NCBI RefSeq assembly: GCF_009765365.1
Contig: NZ_VTOM01000021.1
Location: forward strand, 1 to 64,000
Origin: Antarcticirhabdus aurantiaca
GTDB taxonomy: Bacteria; Pseudomonadota; Alphaproteobacteria; Rhizobiales; Rhizobiaceae
DNA: 64,000 nt
Reading direction: 5' to 3'
Below are positions 17,892 to 27,157 of the stretch, in pieces. A program made the position numbers and the translations under genes. Within the stretch, counting starts at the first letter, position 1; each line of letters starts with the position of its first letter. The notes under the pieces were generated by a model. The model ran no database searches and had not been told where the DNA came from. It was given only the letters and a program-made list of their open reading frames with translations.

Positions 17892-17906
17892 ACTGGAGGA
17901 TCGTGC
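17874..17906 (+). terminator. 13-bp hairpin overlapping the lysR stop codon
   Basis: The last 13 bases of stem (17874-17886, ending CGATCCTCCA) are perfectly complementary to 17894-17906. The 7-base loop carries the TGA stop of the LysR gene. A smaller CGGAA/TTCCG hairpin follows. There is no T-run. It is likely the mRNA 3' end or a stability element. Confidence 0.5.
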
Positions 17907-18057
17907 CGGAAACATTCCGAAACAGAACAACACCATAAGACATGGATGTTCCGGATCTGTTCATCCGAAGTTCACCCGTCCGGCGTCATTGTCGATGTCA
18001 AGGACGAGGCCGAAGAAGAAGTCGGCACCGGTCCGGGAAAGACTGATGGAGTTCAAG

Positions 18058-18435
18058 ATGCGGAAGATCGTACTTGCCGGTTTCGCGCTGCTGTTCGCAG
18101 CCTCGCCCGTTCTGACCGCGGTGGATGCTTCGGCGCAGAGCCGCTGGCACACCGAGCGCCAGCTGCGCGAGGAGCGCCGCGAGCTTCGCGACGCCCGCCG
18201 CGACGTGCGGCGTCTGGAGCGCCAGCTGGACCGCCGCGACGACCGGCGCCATGCCCGGCCGGCCTGGGTGCGCAAGGGCGGCCGCTATGCCGGCGGCGGC
18301 GTGGTGGTCCGCGACTACCGGCGCTACGGTCTCCACGCGCCGGGCCGCGGCCAGCATTGGGTGCGCGTCAACAACGACTACCTGCTCGTCGCCGCGGTCG
18401 GCGGACTGATCGGTGCGATCATCGCCGGCCGCTGA
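18058..18435 (+). CDS. RcnB-like periplasmic protein
   Basis: Exported protein of 125 residues. A signal peptide (residues 1-25, ending DASAQ) precedes a strongly charged, Arg-rich helical stretch (RQLREERRELRDARRDVRR). It is followed by an RcnB-type C-terminus with W-V-R-V-N-N-D-Y-L-L-V and a hydrophobic tail GGLIGAIIAGR. E. coli RcnB modulates nickel/cobalt export; for alphaproteobacterial relatives the role is mostly untested. ATG 18058 has GGAG six bases upstream and gives a proper signal peptide, whereas an earlier in-frame ATG at 17989 would bury it. Its TGA abuts the stop of the opposite EVE gene within the palindrome TGATCA. Confidence 0.75.
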   Translation: MRKIVLAGFALLFAASPVLTAVDASAQSRWHTERQLREERRELRDARRDVRRLERQLDRRDDRRHARPAWVRKGGRYAGGGVVVRDYRRYGLHAPGRGQHWVRVNNDYLLVAAVGGLIGAIIAGR

Positions 18436-18897
18436 TCAGGCGGGAACGGGCGCCGTGCGGGCGGTCTCGGGATCGAGGCCGCCCATCTCGCAGATCCGCG
18501 TGAACTCGGCTTCCATCACCGGCTGGACGGACAGGCGCGAATTGTTGACGAGCACCATCTCCCCGAGCGCCGGCTCGGCCTTGATCGCTTCGAGCGTCAC
18601 CGGTTTCGGCACGGCGCAGACCGCGGCGATATCGACGCACTCCCAGGCCGTGCCCGGCGCCGTGGAATCGGGATGGGCGGGGGCCGAGACCGCCACGATC
18701 CCGACCACCGCCTTGCCCTCGTTGGAATGATAGAAGAAGCCGCGGTCGCCGACGCGCATCTCGCGCATGAAGTTGCGGGCGCCGTAGTTGCGCACGCCCG
18801 TCCATTCCGTGCCCTTGGCGCCCTCGGCGACCTGCTGTTCGAAGGACCAGGTCGAGGGCTCGGACTTGAAGAGCCAGAAGCGCATCGGGCCGCTCAC
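18436..18897 (-). CDS. EVE-domain protein (thymocyte nuclear protein 1 family)
   Basis: A 153-residue EVE-domain protein of the PUA-like fold. The family reads modified bases or RNA; the function in bacteria is unsettled. The hallmark start MRFWLFKSEPSTWSFEQQ, the block WTGVRNYGARNFMREMRVGD and GFFYHSNEGKAVVGI cover the binding pocket. GTG 18897 overlaps the upstream YciI stop by 4 bp. The internal ATG at 18885 (MRFWLF) is an alternative start. It is the last gene of the tsaD-gpsA-yciI-EVE operon. Confidence 0.9.
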   Translation of the reverse strand: MSGPMRFWLFKSEPSTWSFEQQVAEGAKGTEWTGVRNYGARNFMREMRVGDRGFFYHSNEGKAVVGIVAVSAPAHPDSTAPGTAWECVDIAAVCAVPKPVTLEAIKAEPALGEMVLVNNSRLSVQPVMEAEFTRICEMGGLDPETARTAPVPA

Positions 18898-19181
18898 GCC
18901 TTCGGGTTCTTGAGAGCCCAGTTCCAGCGGCGCACGCTCACCGCGGCGAAGAGGCCGGCCTTGGCATAGGGGTCGTTTGCGGCGATCGCGCGGGCGGCCT
19001 CCTCGCTCTCCGCCTCGACGACGACCATGCTGCCGACCGGGTCGCCCGCCTCGTTCAGGAAGGGGCCGGCGAAGGCGAGGCCCTCGCCGAGGCTGGCGAG
19101 GTAGTCGAGATGGGCGGCGCGCGTGTCCTTGCGCAGCGCCAGGGCGCCGGGCTTGTCGTCGCAGAGAAGGGCGAAGAGCAT
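18894..19181 (-). CDS. YciI-like protein
   Basis: Small protein of 95 residues with the ferredoxin-like YCII fold (MLFALLCDDKPGALALRKDT, PFLNEAGDPVGSMVVVEAES, AANDPYAKAGLFAAVSVRRW). The conserved HL near residue 25 and the DPYAKAGLF block match the putative active site. The family has no firm general function; some members are small-molecule hydrolases or dehydrochlorinase-like. It lies 31 bp after gpsA and is coupled to the EVE gene by a 4-bp overlap. The yciI-EVE pair next to gpsA is a recurring alphaproteobacterial arrangement. Confidence 0.9.
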   Translation of the reverse strand: MLFALLCDDKPGALALRKDTRAAHLDYLASLGEGLAFAGPFLNEAGDPVGSMVVVEAESEEAARAIAANDPYAKAGLFAAVSVRRWNWALKNPKA

Positions 19182-19212
19182 CGAGAGGTCCTTTGAGGCT
19201 GGCGGAAAAGGG

Positions 19213-20214
19213 TCAGTCGGTTTCGCGCTTCAGCGGCCGGGCGAGAAGCGCGCGCGCCGCCTCGTCGACGGTGAGGCGGTTGTCGAGGATCGCCGCGACC
19301 GTTTCGACGATCGGCGCCTCGATGCCGGCCTCGCGGGCGAGACGGGCGGCGATGCCGGCGGAATAAACGCCCTCGGCGAGCTTCAGGCCGGACAGGTCGT
19401 CGCCGCGCCCGAGCGCAGCGCCGTAGGCGAAGTTGCGCGATTGCGGCCCGGAGCAGGTCAGCACGAGGTCGCCGAGGCCGGACAGGCCCATCAGCGTTTC
19501 CGGCCGCCCGCCGAGCGCCTGGCCGAGGCGGCGCAGCTCGACGAAGCCGCGCGTGACGATCGCGGCGAGCGCCGAGGCGCCGAGGCCGCGGCCCGACACG
19601 ATTCCGGCGGCGAGCGCCAGAACGTTCTTCAGGGCGCCGCCCGCCTCGACGCCGCGGATGTCGGCGGAGGCGTAGCAGCGAAATCCCTCGGCCGAGAGCC
19701 ATCGCGCCGCCTCGTCGGCGAGCGGCTCGGTGCCGGCGGCCACCGTGACGGCCGTCGGCAGGCCGCGCGCGACGTCGTCGGCGAAGCTCGGCCCGGACAG
19801 GACCGCCACCCGCGCATCCGGAAGCTCCTCGGCGACGATGTCGGAGGCGAAGCGGCCGGTCTCGCGCTCGATGCCCTTGGAGCAGACGACGGCGAGGACG
19901 CCGGGGGCGAGGCTCGCACCGCGCGCCCCGCGAAGGGCGGCGCGCAGCGCCTGCGCCGGAACCACGAGAAGGAGGATGCCGGCCGCGGTGGCCGCGCCGG
20001 CAAGCTCGCCGGAGACCGCGAGGTCGGGCGACAAGCGGATGCCGGGCAGGTAGCGCTCGTTCGCCTGCGCTTCGCGGATGCGCGCCGCGGCCGCGCCGTC
20101 GCGTGCGACGAGCGTCACCGTTCGGCCGTCGCGGGCGTAGAGGTTGGCGAGCGCCGTGCCCCAGGCGCCGGCGCCGAGAACGGCGATCGACGGAGCGGGG
20201 GCCGCGTCGCTCAT
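19213..20214 (-). CDS. gpsA: Glycerol-3-phosphate dehydrogenase [NAD(P)+]
   Basis: Cytosolic enzyme of 333 residues that reduces dihydroxyacetone phosphate to sn-glycerol 3-phosphate for phospholipid synthesis. The Rossmann motif [15 protein letters not shown] is at residues 12-26. The substrate region has [16 protein letters not shown] with the catalytic Lys, and [18 protein letters not shown] is also diagnostic. ATG 20214 overlaps the tsaD stop by 4 bp. Much longer upstream open frame on the same strand is a high-GC artefact. It sits in the conserved tsaD-gpsA-yciI-EVE operon. Confidence 0.97.
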   Translation of the reverse strand: MSDAAPAPSIAVLGAGAWGTALANLYARDGRTVTLVARDGAAAARIREAQANERYLPGIRLSPDLAVSGELAGAATAAGILLLVVPAQALRAALRGARGASLAPGVLAVVCSKGIERETGRFASDIVAEELPDARVAVLSGPSFADDVARGLPTAVTVAAGTEPLADEAARWLSAEGFRCYASADIRGVEAGGALKNVLALAAGIVSGRGLGASALAAIVTRGFVELRRLGQALGGRPETLMGLSGLGDLVLTCSGPQSRNFAYGAALGRGDDLSGLKLAEGVYSAGIAARLAREAGIEAPIVETVAAILDNRLTVDEAARALLARPLKRETD

Positions 20215-21299
20215 GCCTTGGCTCCGCGCTTGCCCGAGCCGACGAGGGGCGCGGCGGCGGCGTCGAGCGGCCAGCGCGAGCGCACGGCCACGTCGAGCGG
20301 ATCCGTCATCCCGGCCTCCAGCCGCTCCAGCCCGGCATAGGCGATCATCGCGCCGTTGTCGGTGCACAGCGACAGCGGCGGGGCGATCAGCCGCATGCCG
20401 GCGCGTGCCGCCTCGGCCTCCAGGCTCGCGCGGATCGAGCGGTTCGCCGCGACGCCGCCGGCGACCGCGATGACCGGTTCGGCAAGGTCCGGAAAGGCCT
20501 CGCGGAAGCGGCGGCAGGCACGGCCGACCCGATCGGCGAGGACGTCGACGGCGGCGGCCTGGAAGCTCGCGCAAAGGTCCGAAACGTCCCGCTCGCTCAA
20601 GGGCGCGGCCGCGCTCGCCGCCTGGCGCAGCGCCGTCTTGAGGCCGGAGAACGAGAAGTCGAGCCGCGCCTCGCCCTTCAGCGGGCGGGGCAGGGGAAAG
20701 CGGCGCGGATCGCCCCCTTCGGCCGCCCGCTCCACGTTGGGGCCGCCGGGATGGGGCAGCGACAGGAGCTTGGCCGCCTTGTCGAAGGCTTCCCCCAGCG
20801 CATCGTCGATCGTCGTGCCCCAGCGGTGATAGCGCCCGAGTCCCTCGACGAGGAGGATCTGCGTGTGGCCGCCCGAGACGAGAAGGAGAAGAAACGGATA
20901 GTCGACCGCGTCGGTAAGTCGGGGCGTCAGCGCGTGGCCTTCGAGGTGGTTGACCCCGACGAAGGGGCGGCCGAGCCCCAGCGCCATCGCCTTGCCCGTC
21001 GATGCGCCGACGAGAAGGCCGCCGACGAGGCCGGGCCCGATCGTCGCCGTGATCGCCGACAGGTCGCGGGGGGCGATGCCGGCCTCGCCGAGCGCCGCCG
21101 CGACGATCGCGTCGATCGCCTCGACGTGGGCGCGCGCGGCGAGCTCTGGCACGACGCCGCCATAGGCCGCGTGCTCGTCGACCTGCGAGCGCACGACGTT
21201 CGACAGGATGCGCGCGCGGCCCGCCGCGTCCCGGCCGATCACGGCCGCGGCGGTCTCGTCGCAGCTCGTCTCGATGCCGAGGATGAGGGTGTCCGTCAC
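20211..21299 (-). CDS. tsaD: tRNA N6-adenosine threonylcarbamoyltransferase
   Basis: Catalytic subunit (362 residues) that transfers threonylcarbamoyl to A37 of ANN-decoding tRNAs, working with TsaB and TsaE. The ASKHA-fold start [16 protein letters not shown] is followed by the metal-binding HxxxH motif in [14 protein letters not shown]. Later come [15 protein letters not shown] and a C-terminal [11 protein letters not shown] block. The GTG start at 21299 places the first strand properly; an extension to 21449 would overlap the divergent promoter region. It is first in the operon and divergent from hemC, an arrangement conserved in alphaproteobacteria. Confidence 0.96.
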   Translation of the reverse strand: MTDTLILGIETSCDETAAAVIGRDAAGRARILSNVVRSQVDEHAAYGGVVPELAARAHVEAIDAIVAAALGEAGIAPRDLSAITATIGPGLVGGLLVGASTGKAMALGLGRPFVGVNHLEGHALTPRLTDAVDYPFLLLLVSGGHTQILLVEGLGRYHRWGTTIDDALGEAFDKAAKLLSLPHPGGPNVERAAEGGDPRRFPLPRPLKGEARLDFSFSGLKTALRQAASAAAPLSERDVSDLCASFQAAAVDVLADRVGRACRRFREAFPDLAEPVIAVAGGVAANRSIRASLEAEAARAGMRLIAPPLSLCTDNGAMIAYAGLERLEAGMTDPLDVAVRSRWPLDAAAAPLVGSGKRGAKA

Positions 21300-21481
21300 G
21301 GGCGGGCTCGAACTCGAAGAAGTCGTCGGTGTGATGGGGCGGACATAGCGAGCCGCGGCACGCCGCGCCAGCCCGGGCGGCACGGCGGGGCAGAAAACCG
21401 GCCCTCGCGGGTTCCGCCGGACGCCGCGGGGGATTAAATGGGCGATCACAGCACTCGCATTCGAAAGGCAGGCCCGCCACG

Positions 21482-22444
21482 ATGGCCGCAGGATCGTCCG
21501 ACCTCATCCGCATCGGCACGCGCGGCAGCCGCCTCGCGCTCGCCCAGGCCCACGAGGTGCGCGACCGCCTCGCCCGCGCGCACGGCTTGAGCGAAGCGGA
21601 CTTCGAGATCGTCGTGATGTCGACGGCCGGCGACCGCATCCAGGACCGGCCGCTTTCCGAGGTCGGCGGCAAGGGCCTCTTCACCCGCGAGATCGAGGAC
21701 GCGCTTCTGACAAACCGCATCGACCTCGCCGTGCATTCGGCCAAGGACGTCGCGACCATCCTGCCGGACGGGCTCGTCCTGTCGGCCTTCCTGCCGCGCG
21801 AGGACGTTCGCGACGTGTTCGTCGGGCGCGCCGCGCGCCGCCTCGCCGACCTTCCCCACGGGGCCGTCGTCGGATCGGCCTCGCTGCGGCGCCAGGCGCA
21901 GGTGAAGCGGTTGCGCCCGGATCTGAAGCTCGTGATCTTCCGCGGCAACGTCCAGACGCGCCTCGCCAAGCTCGAGGCCGGAGAGGTCGACGGCACGCTT
22001 CTGGCGCTCGCGGGCCTCAACCGGCTGGGCCTTGCCGAGGTCGCGACGGAAATCCTCGACACCGCCGATTTCCCCCCCGCACCCGGCCAGGGCGCCATCG
22101 CCGTCGAGAGCCGGGCGGGCGACGCCCGGACCGCAGCGCTCGTCGCCCCGATCCACCACGCGGAAACGGGCACGGCGCTGACGGCCGAGCGCGCCTTTCT
22201 CGCGACGCTCGATGGCTCCTGCCGCACCCCGATCGCCGCCCATGTCCGCCTCGACGGAGCCGGCCGGCTCGACTTCCGCGGCTTGATCCTGACGCCCGAC
22301 GGCGCCACGGTCTTCGAGACGCGGGAGGAAGGGCCGGCGGCCGAGGCCGAGGCGATCGGGCGCCGCGCCGGCGAAAGCCTCCTCGCCGAGGCCGGGCCGG
22401 ACTTCTTCGCCGGATGGGCGGCCGGCGCGATCCGGCCGATCTGA
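21482..22444 (+). CDS. hemC: Porphobilinogen deaminase (hydroxymethylbilane synthase)
   Basis: Haem-pathway enzyme of 320 residues that polymerises four porphobilinogens. It starts at ATG 21482. The N-terminal block [18 protein letters not shown], the substrate-binding [17 protein letters not shown] and [14 protein letters not shown] are diagnostic. The cofactor-anchoring Cys lies in [15 protein letters not shown]. It leads the hemC-hemD-mic60-hemY operon and is divergent from tsaD across 182 bp. Confidence 0.97.
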   Translation: MAAGSSDLIRIGTRGSRLALAQAHEVRDRLARAHGLSEADFEIVVMSTAGDRIQDRPLSEVGGKGLFTREIEDALLTNRIDLAVHSAKDVATILPDGLVLSAFLPREDVRDVFVGRAARRLADLPHGAVVGSASLRRQAQVKRLRPDLKLVIFRGNVQTRLAKLEAGEVDGTLLALAGLNRLGLAEVATEILDTADFPPAPGQGAIAVESRAGDARTAALVAPIHHAETGTALTAERAFLATLDGSCRTPIAAHVRLDGAGRLDFRGLILTPDGATVFETREEGPAAEAEAIGRRAGESLLAEAGPDFFAGWAAGAIRPI

Positions 22445-22450
22445 ACGATC

Positions 22451-23152
22451 GTGGGCGCGACCGTTCTCGTTCTGCGCGAGGAAGACAGCGCCCGGCGCAC
22501 CGCCGACCTCCTGCGCCGGCGCGGCCACGCGCCCGTGTGCCTGCCGCTGGAGCGGATCGAGGCGACCGGCGAGCCGCCGCCGCCGGGAGCGTGGAGCGGC
22601 TTCTGCATCACCAGCGCCCACGCGGTCGCGCCATTGGCCGGGCGCTTCGCGTCGGATCCACGCCCCGTCTTCGCCGTCGGAGAGGCGAGCGCGAAGGCCG
22701 CGCTGGACGCGGGGTTTCCGGCCGTTCTCGCCGGACGCGGCGCGGCGGAGGATCTCGGCGCCGATGTTCTCGCGCATCTCGGCGCGGGGGGCGGACCGCT
22801 CCTCTACGCCGCCGGCGAGCCGCGCACCGGCACCCTGGAAGCGGGCCTTCAGGCCGCCGGCCTCGGCTTTCGCGCCTGGGATGTTTACCGGACGGTCGCG
22901 CTCGAACCTAGAGCCGAGGCCTTCGCCGCTTCGGGCGCAGCGCGGGCGAACGCGGTCCTCGTCCTGTCCGTCGGACAGGCCACCGGCCTCCTGCGCCTGT
23001 TTCATCGCCTGCCCGGCACCGGTCCCGGCGCCCTGCTCTTTCTGTGCCTGTCGCCCCGCATCGCCGCTGCGCTCGGGCCCCTCGGCGCAGGCCGGACGCG
23101 CGTTCCGGCAGCGCCCCGGCTCGACGCGCTTCTCGACCTCGTCGATGCTTGA
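22451..23152 (+). CDS. hemD: Uroporphyrinogen-III synthase
   Basis: Enzyme of 233 residues that closes and inverts ring D of hydroxymethylbilane. The HEM4 fold is divergent, as usual, but recognisable from VLVLREEDSARRTADLLRRR, a FCITSAHAVAPLAGRF segment and LGFRAWDVYRT. It starts at GTG 22451, six bases after the hemC stop, so it is probably translated with it. It is followed by a 162-bp gap holding a 15-bp hairpin. Context and fold both support the call. Confidence 0.92.
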   Translation: MGATVLVLREEDSARRTADLLRRRGHAPVCLPLERIEATGEPPPPGAWSGFCITSAHAVAPLAGRFASDPRPVFAVGEASAKAALDAGFPAVLAGRGAAEDLGADVLAHLGAGGGPLLYAAGEPRTGTLEAGLQAAGLGFRAWDVYRTVALEPRAEAFAASGAARANAVLVLSVGQATGLLRLFHRLPGTGPGALLFLCLSPRIAAALGPLGAGRTRVPAAPRLDALLDLVDA

Positions 23153-23220
23153 GCGCGACGAGCCCGTTCGCACCTGTTCAAGGCGCTCCTCAGGCTCTAG
23201 TTCTGGGGTCCTGCGGCGCG

Positions 23221-23260
23221 GCGGCGGCGCGCGAACGTTCTGCGATTCGCGCGCCGCCGC
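23221..23260 (+). terminator. 15-bp perfect hairpin between hemD and the mic60-like gene
   Basis: GCGGCGGCGCGCGAA (23221-23235) pairs perfectly with 23246-23260 around a 10-base loop. No T-run follows. It may be a partial terminator or an RNA-processing/stability element that sets different mRNA levels for hemCD and the downstream pair. Confidence 0.4.
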
Positions 23261-23314
23261 GTCGAACCGACCCATCCGAGCGCGGCTTCGCTTGAACAAC
23301 GGGAGGACTCCGGG

Positions 23315-25456
23315 ATGAACGATCGAGAGCGCCGCTCCCGGCCCAAGCGCACGCCCGCGACGATCGACCTCGTAGCGGAGAAGAAGGATCCCGTGGCGAA
23401 GACACCGGAACAAAAGTCGGGCGGCGCCGAAGGCGCGGGCCGCGGCACGGCAGGCCCGGCCAAGCCGGCCGATGATCGGTCGGCAAGCGCCGTGAAGTAC
23501 AGCTCCGCCACGATCGGCGACGCGAAGTCCGGCAGCGCGCCTGCCGCGCCGCAGGCTTCCGCACCGCCGTCGACCACGGCGACGGCATCGGCATCGGCAT
23601 CGGCCGCCAAGCCGGCGGCGCCGGCCAAGCCGGGTGCGGCTCCCGCCTCGCCGCCCGCCTCCGGGGCCAAGGCGAGCCCGCAGGCTGCCTTCGCGGCCGA
23701 GGAAGGGCTGAGCCCGTCGTCCAAGCCGGCGACGCCCGTCGCCGGTTCGCCATCCGCGACCGCAAAGCCCGCGGCGCCCTCCGCGGCCGGCAGCGCATCC
23801 GGCGCCAAGCCCGCGTCCGCATCCGCTCCGGCGTCGTCGACGGCCAGTGCTGCGCCCTCACCGGCGACCAGTGCTTCCGGCCCTGCCACGAAGGCGGGCG
23901 AGCTGCGTGCCGGCAAGCCGTCCGGTGCCGCCACCGGGGCTCCGGCCGCGACCGGCACCGGCGCCGGTGCCGCCGCTGCGGTCGCCGCCGCGGGTGCCGC
24001 GACGAGGCCGGGCCTGTCGCTCGAAACGGCGCGCTCCGGCTCGGCCGGCGGTGCGGCCATGGCCGCGCCCGGCACAACCTCGCCGTCGGCATCGCCGGGA
24101 TCGACCGCAGGCGGATCGACGAGCGCGGCGGCCAAGCCCGCCGCCGCCGCGCCGCGTCCGTCGTCGACGCCCGCTTCCGCTTCGACCCCGAGCCACGGCC
24201 ATTCGCACGCGCATGATCACGGCTCCGGCGGCGGTTTCGGGCGGGCGCTCGCCGGCGGCGTCATCGGCGCGGTTCTCGCGCTCGGCGGCGCGGCCGCCCT
24301 TCAATATGCCGGCGTCCTGCCGGCCGTCGCGCCCCAGGCCGCGAGCCCGGCGCCGACCGATGCCGGCGACACGGCCGGCCCTTCGCCCCAGGCGCTCGCC
24401 GACCAGATCGAGCAGCTGCGCGGCCAGATCGCCAGCATCGAGGCGGCGGGCACCGGCGGAACGCCGCAGTCGGCGACCCAGCCGGCGGTCGATCCCGCGC
24501 AGCTGACCGCGCTCGACCAGCGCCTCGCCGCGCTGGAGTCGGGCGCCAATGCGGGCCCGGAGGCGCGCAGCGCGGCCGAGGCGGCGAGCCAGGCCGCGGC
24601 CGCGGCCCAGACCACCGCGACCGAAGCGCGCGACGCGGCCGGCGCCGCGCAGCGCCAGGCGGAGGCGGCGCAGGGCGCAGCCGAGGCCGCGCAAGGGGCG
24701 GCGACGGAGGCGGGCAACACCGCCCGCGCCGCGCAGGAGCTCGCCAACGCCACGGCCGGCGCAGTGCGCAACGCGCAGGACGCGGCCAACAACGCGGGCG
24801 CCGCCGCCGGCCGTGCCCAGGAAGCGGCCGAGGGCGCGCGGGAGGAGGCGACGAGCGCGATCGCCGGGCTCGAAACGCGCGTCGCCGCCGTCGAGGAAAG
24901 CAACCGCGAGGCCGGCGTCGCGCTGGCCGCCGCCGGCCTCAAGGCCGCGGTCGACCGCGGCGGCCCCTTCATGAGCGAGCTCGAAACCTTTGCCCGCACG
25001 GGCGGGGAGGGGGCGTCCGCCGCCACCGACCGCCTTCGGGGCTTCGCTGCCGACGGCGTGCCCTCGGCGCAGGCGCTCGCCGCCCGCTGGCCGGAGGTGG
25101 AGCGCGCGATCCTCGCCTCCGAAGCACCGCCGAGCACGGCGCCGGTCTCCGAGCAGATATTCTCCGGCCTCCAGGGCCTCGTCTCCGTGCGGCCCTCCGG
25201 CGCCGCGCCGGCCGGAGAGACCGGCCTTGCCGCCAGCACGTCGCGGCTCAGCGCCGCCGTCGAGGCCGGCAACTGGCGGGGCTGGCTCACCGAATGGCAG
25301 TCGCTGCCCGAGGCCGCCAAGCAGGCCTCGGCCGACTACCAGCGCGAGGTCGAAGCGCGCGTCGCCGCCGACGAGGTGGTCGGCAACGCGCTCGGCAGCG
25401 TCCTCGGGGGCGATGGCGCGGCTCCGGCTGCGCCCGCCGCCGGCCAACAGGGTTGA
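23315..25456 (+). CDS. Mitofilin/Mic60-like inner-membrane protein
   Basis: A 713-residue member of the alphaproteobacterial Mic60 (mitofilin) family. Relatives bend the inner membrane and contact the outer membrane, and the family is regarded as the ancestor of mitochondrial MICOS. Residues 1-290 are Ala/Pro/Ser low complexity and probably disordered. A His-rich patch, HGHSHAHDHG, lies near 293-302. A single membrane helix follows at about 310-335 (LAGGVIGAVLALGGAAALQY). An Ala/Gln/Glu coiled coil spans about 370-540, and the mitofilin signature region runs from about 545 to 700 (FMSELETFARTGG, LRGFAADGVPSAQALAARWP). It lies 12 bp before hemY, the usual context for bacterial mic60. Confidence 0.87.
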   Translation: MNDRERRSRPKRTPATIDLVAEKKDPVAKTPEQKSGGAEGAGRGTAGPAKPADDRSASAVKYSSATIGDAKSGSAPAAPQASAPPSTTATASASASAAKPAAPAKPGAAPASPPASGAKASPQAAFAAEEGLSPSSKPATPVAGSPSATAKPAAPSAAGSASGAKPASASAPASSTASAAPSPATSASGPATKAGELRAGKPSGAATGAPAATGTGAGAAAAVAAAGAATRPGLSLETARSGSAGGAAMAAPGTTSPSASPGSTAGGSTSAAAKPAAAAPRPSSTPASASTPSHGHSHAHDHGSGGGFGRALAGGVIGAVLALGGAAALQYAGVLPAVAPQAASPAPTDAGDTAGPSPQALADQIEQLRGQIASIEAAGTGGTPQSATQPAVDPAQLTALDQRLAALESGANAGPEARSAAEAASQAAAAAQTTATEARDAAGAAQRQAEAAQGAAEAAQGAATEAGNTARAAQELANATAGAVRNAQDAANNAGAAAGRAQEAAEGAREEATSAIAGLETRVAAVEESNREAGVALAAAGLKAAVDRGGPFMSELETFARTGGEGASAATDRLRGFAADGVPSAQALAARWPEVERAILASEAPPSTAPVSEQIFSGLQGLVSVRPSGAAPAGETGLAASTSRLSAAVEAGNWRGWLTEWQSLPEAAKQASADYQREVEARVAADEVVGNALGSVLGGDGAAPAAPAAGQQG

Positions 25457-25468
25457 GGACACCACACG

Positions 25469-27025
25469 ATGCTTCGGATCCTCTCCTTCTTCCTGCTCGT
25501 CCTCGTCGGCGCGCTCGTCTTCTCCTGGCTGGCCGACAATCCGGGCACGGTGTCGCTGAACTGGCTCGGCAACGAAGTCCAGACCAGCGTCACGGTGTTC
25601 ATCATCGTGCTCGCCCTCTTCGTTCTCGCCGTGCTTCTCGCGGTCTGGCTGATCGGGCTCCTGTTCAAGACGCCCGGCTCGGTCGGCTCGTGGTGGAGCG
25701 GGCGCAAGCGTGACCGCGGCTACGCGGCGCTGAGCCAGGGCATCATCGCGGCCGGTGCCGGCGACGCCGTGCTCGCCCGGCGCATGGCCAAGCGTTCCGA
25801 GAAGTTCCTCGGCGCCCGCCGCGAGCCGCTGGTGCGCTTCCTCGACGCGCAGACCGCGATGATCGAGGGCGATCACGCCCGCGCCCGCTCGGCCTTCGAG
25901 CAGATGGAGCGCGATCCCGAGACGCGTCTCCTGGCGCTGCGCGGCCTCTACCTCGAAGCCGAGCGCACCGGCGACTCGACCGCGGCCCGCTACTATGCCG
26001 AGCGCGCCGCGCGCGTCGCCCCGCAGCTTCCCTGGGCGGGCGGCGCGGTGCTGGAGGCCAAATCCGTCGAAGGCGACTACGAGGGCGCGCTCGCGATCCT
26101 CGAAGCCCGTCGCGAGGCGCGCCTCATCGACCGCAACGAGTCCAAGCGCATGCGCGCCGTGCTCCTCACCGGCAAGGCGATGGACCTCGCCGAGAAGGAC
26201 CCGGCCGCCGCCAAGACCGCGGCGGTGGAGGCGACCAAGCTCGCGCCCGACCTCGTGCCGGCCGCGATCGCCGCGGCGCGCGCGATGTTCCGGCTGGGCG
26301 ACCTGCGCGGCGGCTCGAAGATCCTGGAAACGGCCTGGACCAACTCGGCCCATCCCGAGATCGCCGACACCTACGTCAACGCCCGTCCCGGCGACAGCGT
26401 CGCCGACCGCATCAAGCGCGCCGAGCGGCTGCGCGACCTCAAGCCCGGCAACGTCGAGAGCCACATGGCGCTCGCCCATGCCGCGCTCGACGCGAGAGAC
26501 TTCGCGCTCGCCCGGCGCCAGGCGCTCGCCGCCGTCGCCGCCGAGCCGCGCCAGAGCGGCTATCTTCTTCTCGCCGACATCGAGGAAGAGGAAACGGGGC
26601 AGATCGGGCGCGTGCGCGAGTGGCTCGCCCGCGCGATCCGCGCCCCGCGCGATCCCGTCTGGATGGCCGACGGCTACGTCGCCGAGCACTGGGCGCCGGT
26701 CTCGCCGGTCACCGGCCGGCTCGATGCCTTCCAATGGAAGGTGCCGCCGGAGCGGCCGAGCGGCGCGCTCGGTCCGGTGATCGAGAACGCGCCCGGCGAC
26801 GAGGCCAAGACGGTGGGTGGCGGCGGCGCGATCGCGCACGAGGCCGCCCCGGCCGCCGGCACGGGCGCTGCCGCTGGCACCAACGGCGCGGCCAAGGTCG
26901 CGGTGCCCGCGCCCGACGCGCCCGACGCCAAGGCCGGCAAGTCCGCCGTCGAGGCGACGGCGGCCACCCGGACGGGAGCCGCGGCCTCCGTCCCCGCCGG
27001 CGAGCCCGCACCGGCTCGCGCCTGA
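25469..27025 (+). CDS. hemY: HemY-like TPR membrane protein
   Basis: Inner-membrane protein of 518 residues from the HemY N-terminal-domain family. This is not the protoporphyrinogen oxidase also called HemY. Two membrane helices (residues about 1-22 and 40-63) precede a cytoplasmic or periplasmic alpha-solenoid of TPR-like repeats, and the Ala/Gly-rich tail after about residue 450 looks disordered. The motif LTGKAMDLAEKDPAAAKTAA and the ending block APRDPVWMADGYVAEHWAPV are characteristic. It is the last gene of the hemC-hemD-mic60-hemY operon. Its exact role in tetrapyrrole synthesis is unresolved. Confidence 0.9.
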   Translation: MLRILSFFLLVLVGALVFSWLADNPGTVSLNWLGNEVQTSVTVFIIVLALFVLAVLLAVWLIGLLFKTPGSVGSWWSGRKRDRGYAALSQGIIAAGAGDAVLARRMAKRSEKFLGARREPLVRFLDAQTAMIEGDHARARSAFEQMERDPETRLLALRGLYLEAERTGDSTAARYYAERAARVAPQLPWAGGAVLEAKSVEGDYEGALAILEARREARLIDRNESKRMRAVLLTGKAMDLAEKDPAAAKTAAVEATKLAPDLVPAAIAAARAMFRLGDLRGGSKILETAWTNSAHPEIADTYVNARPGDSVADRIKRAERLRDLKPGNVESHMALAHAALDARDFALARRQALAAVAAEPRQSGYLLLADIEEEETGQIGRVREWLARAIRAPRDPVWMADGYVAEHWAPVSPVTGRLDAFQWKVPPERPSGALGPVIENAPGDEAKTVGGGGAIAHEAAPAAGTGAAAGTNGAAKVAVPAPDAPDAKAGKSAVEATAATRTGAAASVPAGEPAPARA

Positions 27026-27061
27026 CGGCGAGGGTCCAACCCCGCACCGCCGATTGCTGAG

Positions 27062-27086
27062 CGATCGCCCCGTTCGGGGGAGATCG
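27062..27086 (+). terminator. Hairpin after hemY
   Basis: CGATC (62-66) and CCCC (68-71) pair with GGGG (76-79) and GATCG (82-86) around a GTTC loop, with a small internal loop, 36 bases after the hemY stop. No T-run follows. Possible operon end. Confidence 0.35.
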
Positions 27087-27157
27087 GACCCAGCCAGCCA
27101 ACGATCGGAGGGTTCGGCGCGATCGGAGGTTTTTGCATTGCGGCGGAACTTGCGGCA

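Noticed and set aside
20215-22611. Upstream extension of the gpsA reading frame
   Set aside because: It covers tsaD and hemC in antisense or other frames. The true start at 20214 overlaps tsaD by 4 bp and gives the family length.
27100-27131. Direct repeat CGATCGGAGG as tandem operator sites
   Set aside because: Two short copies that resemble ribosome-site sequence; no evidence of a binding protein.
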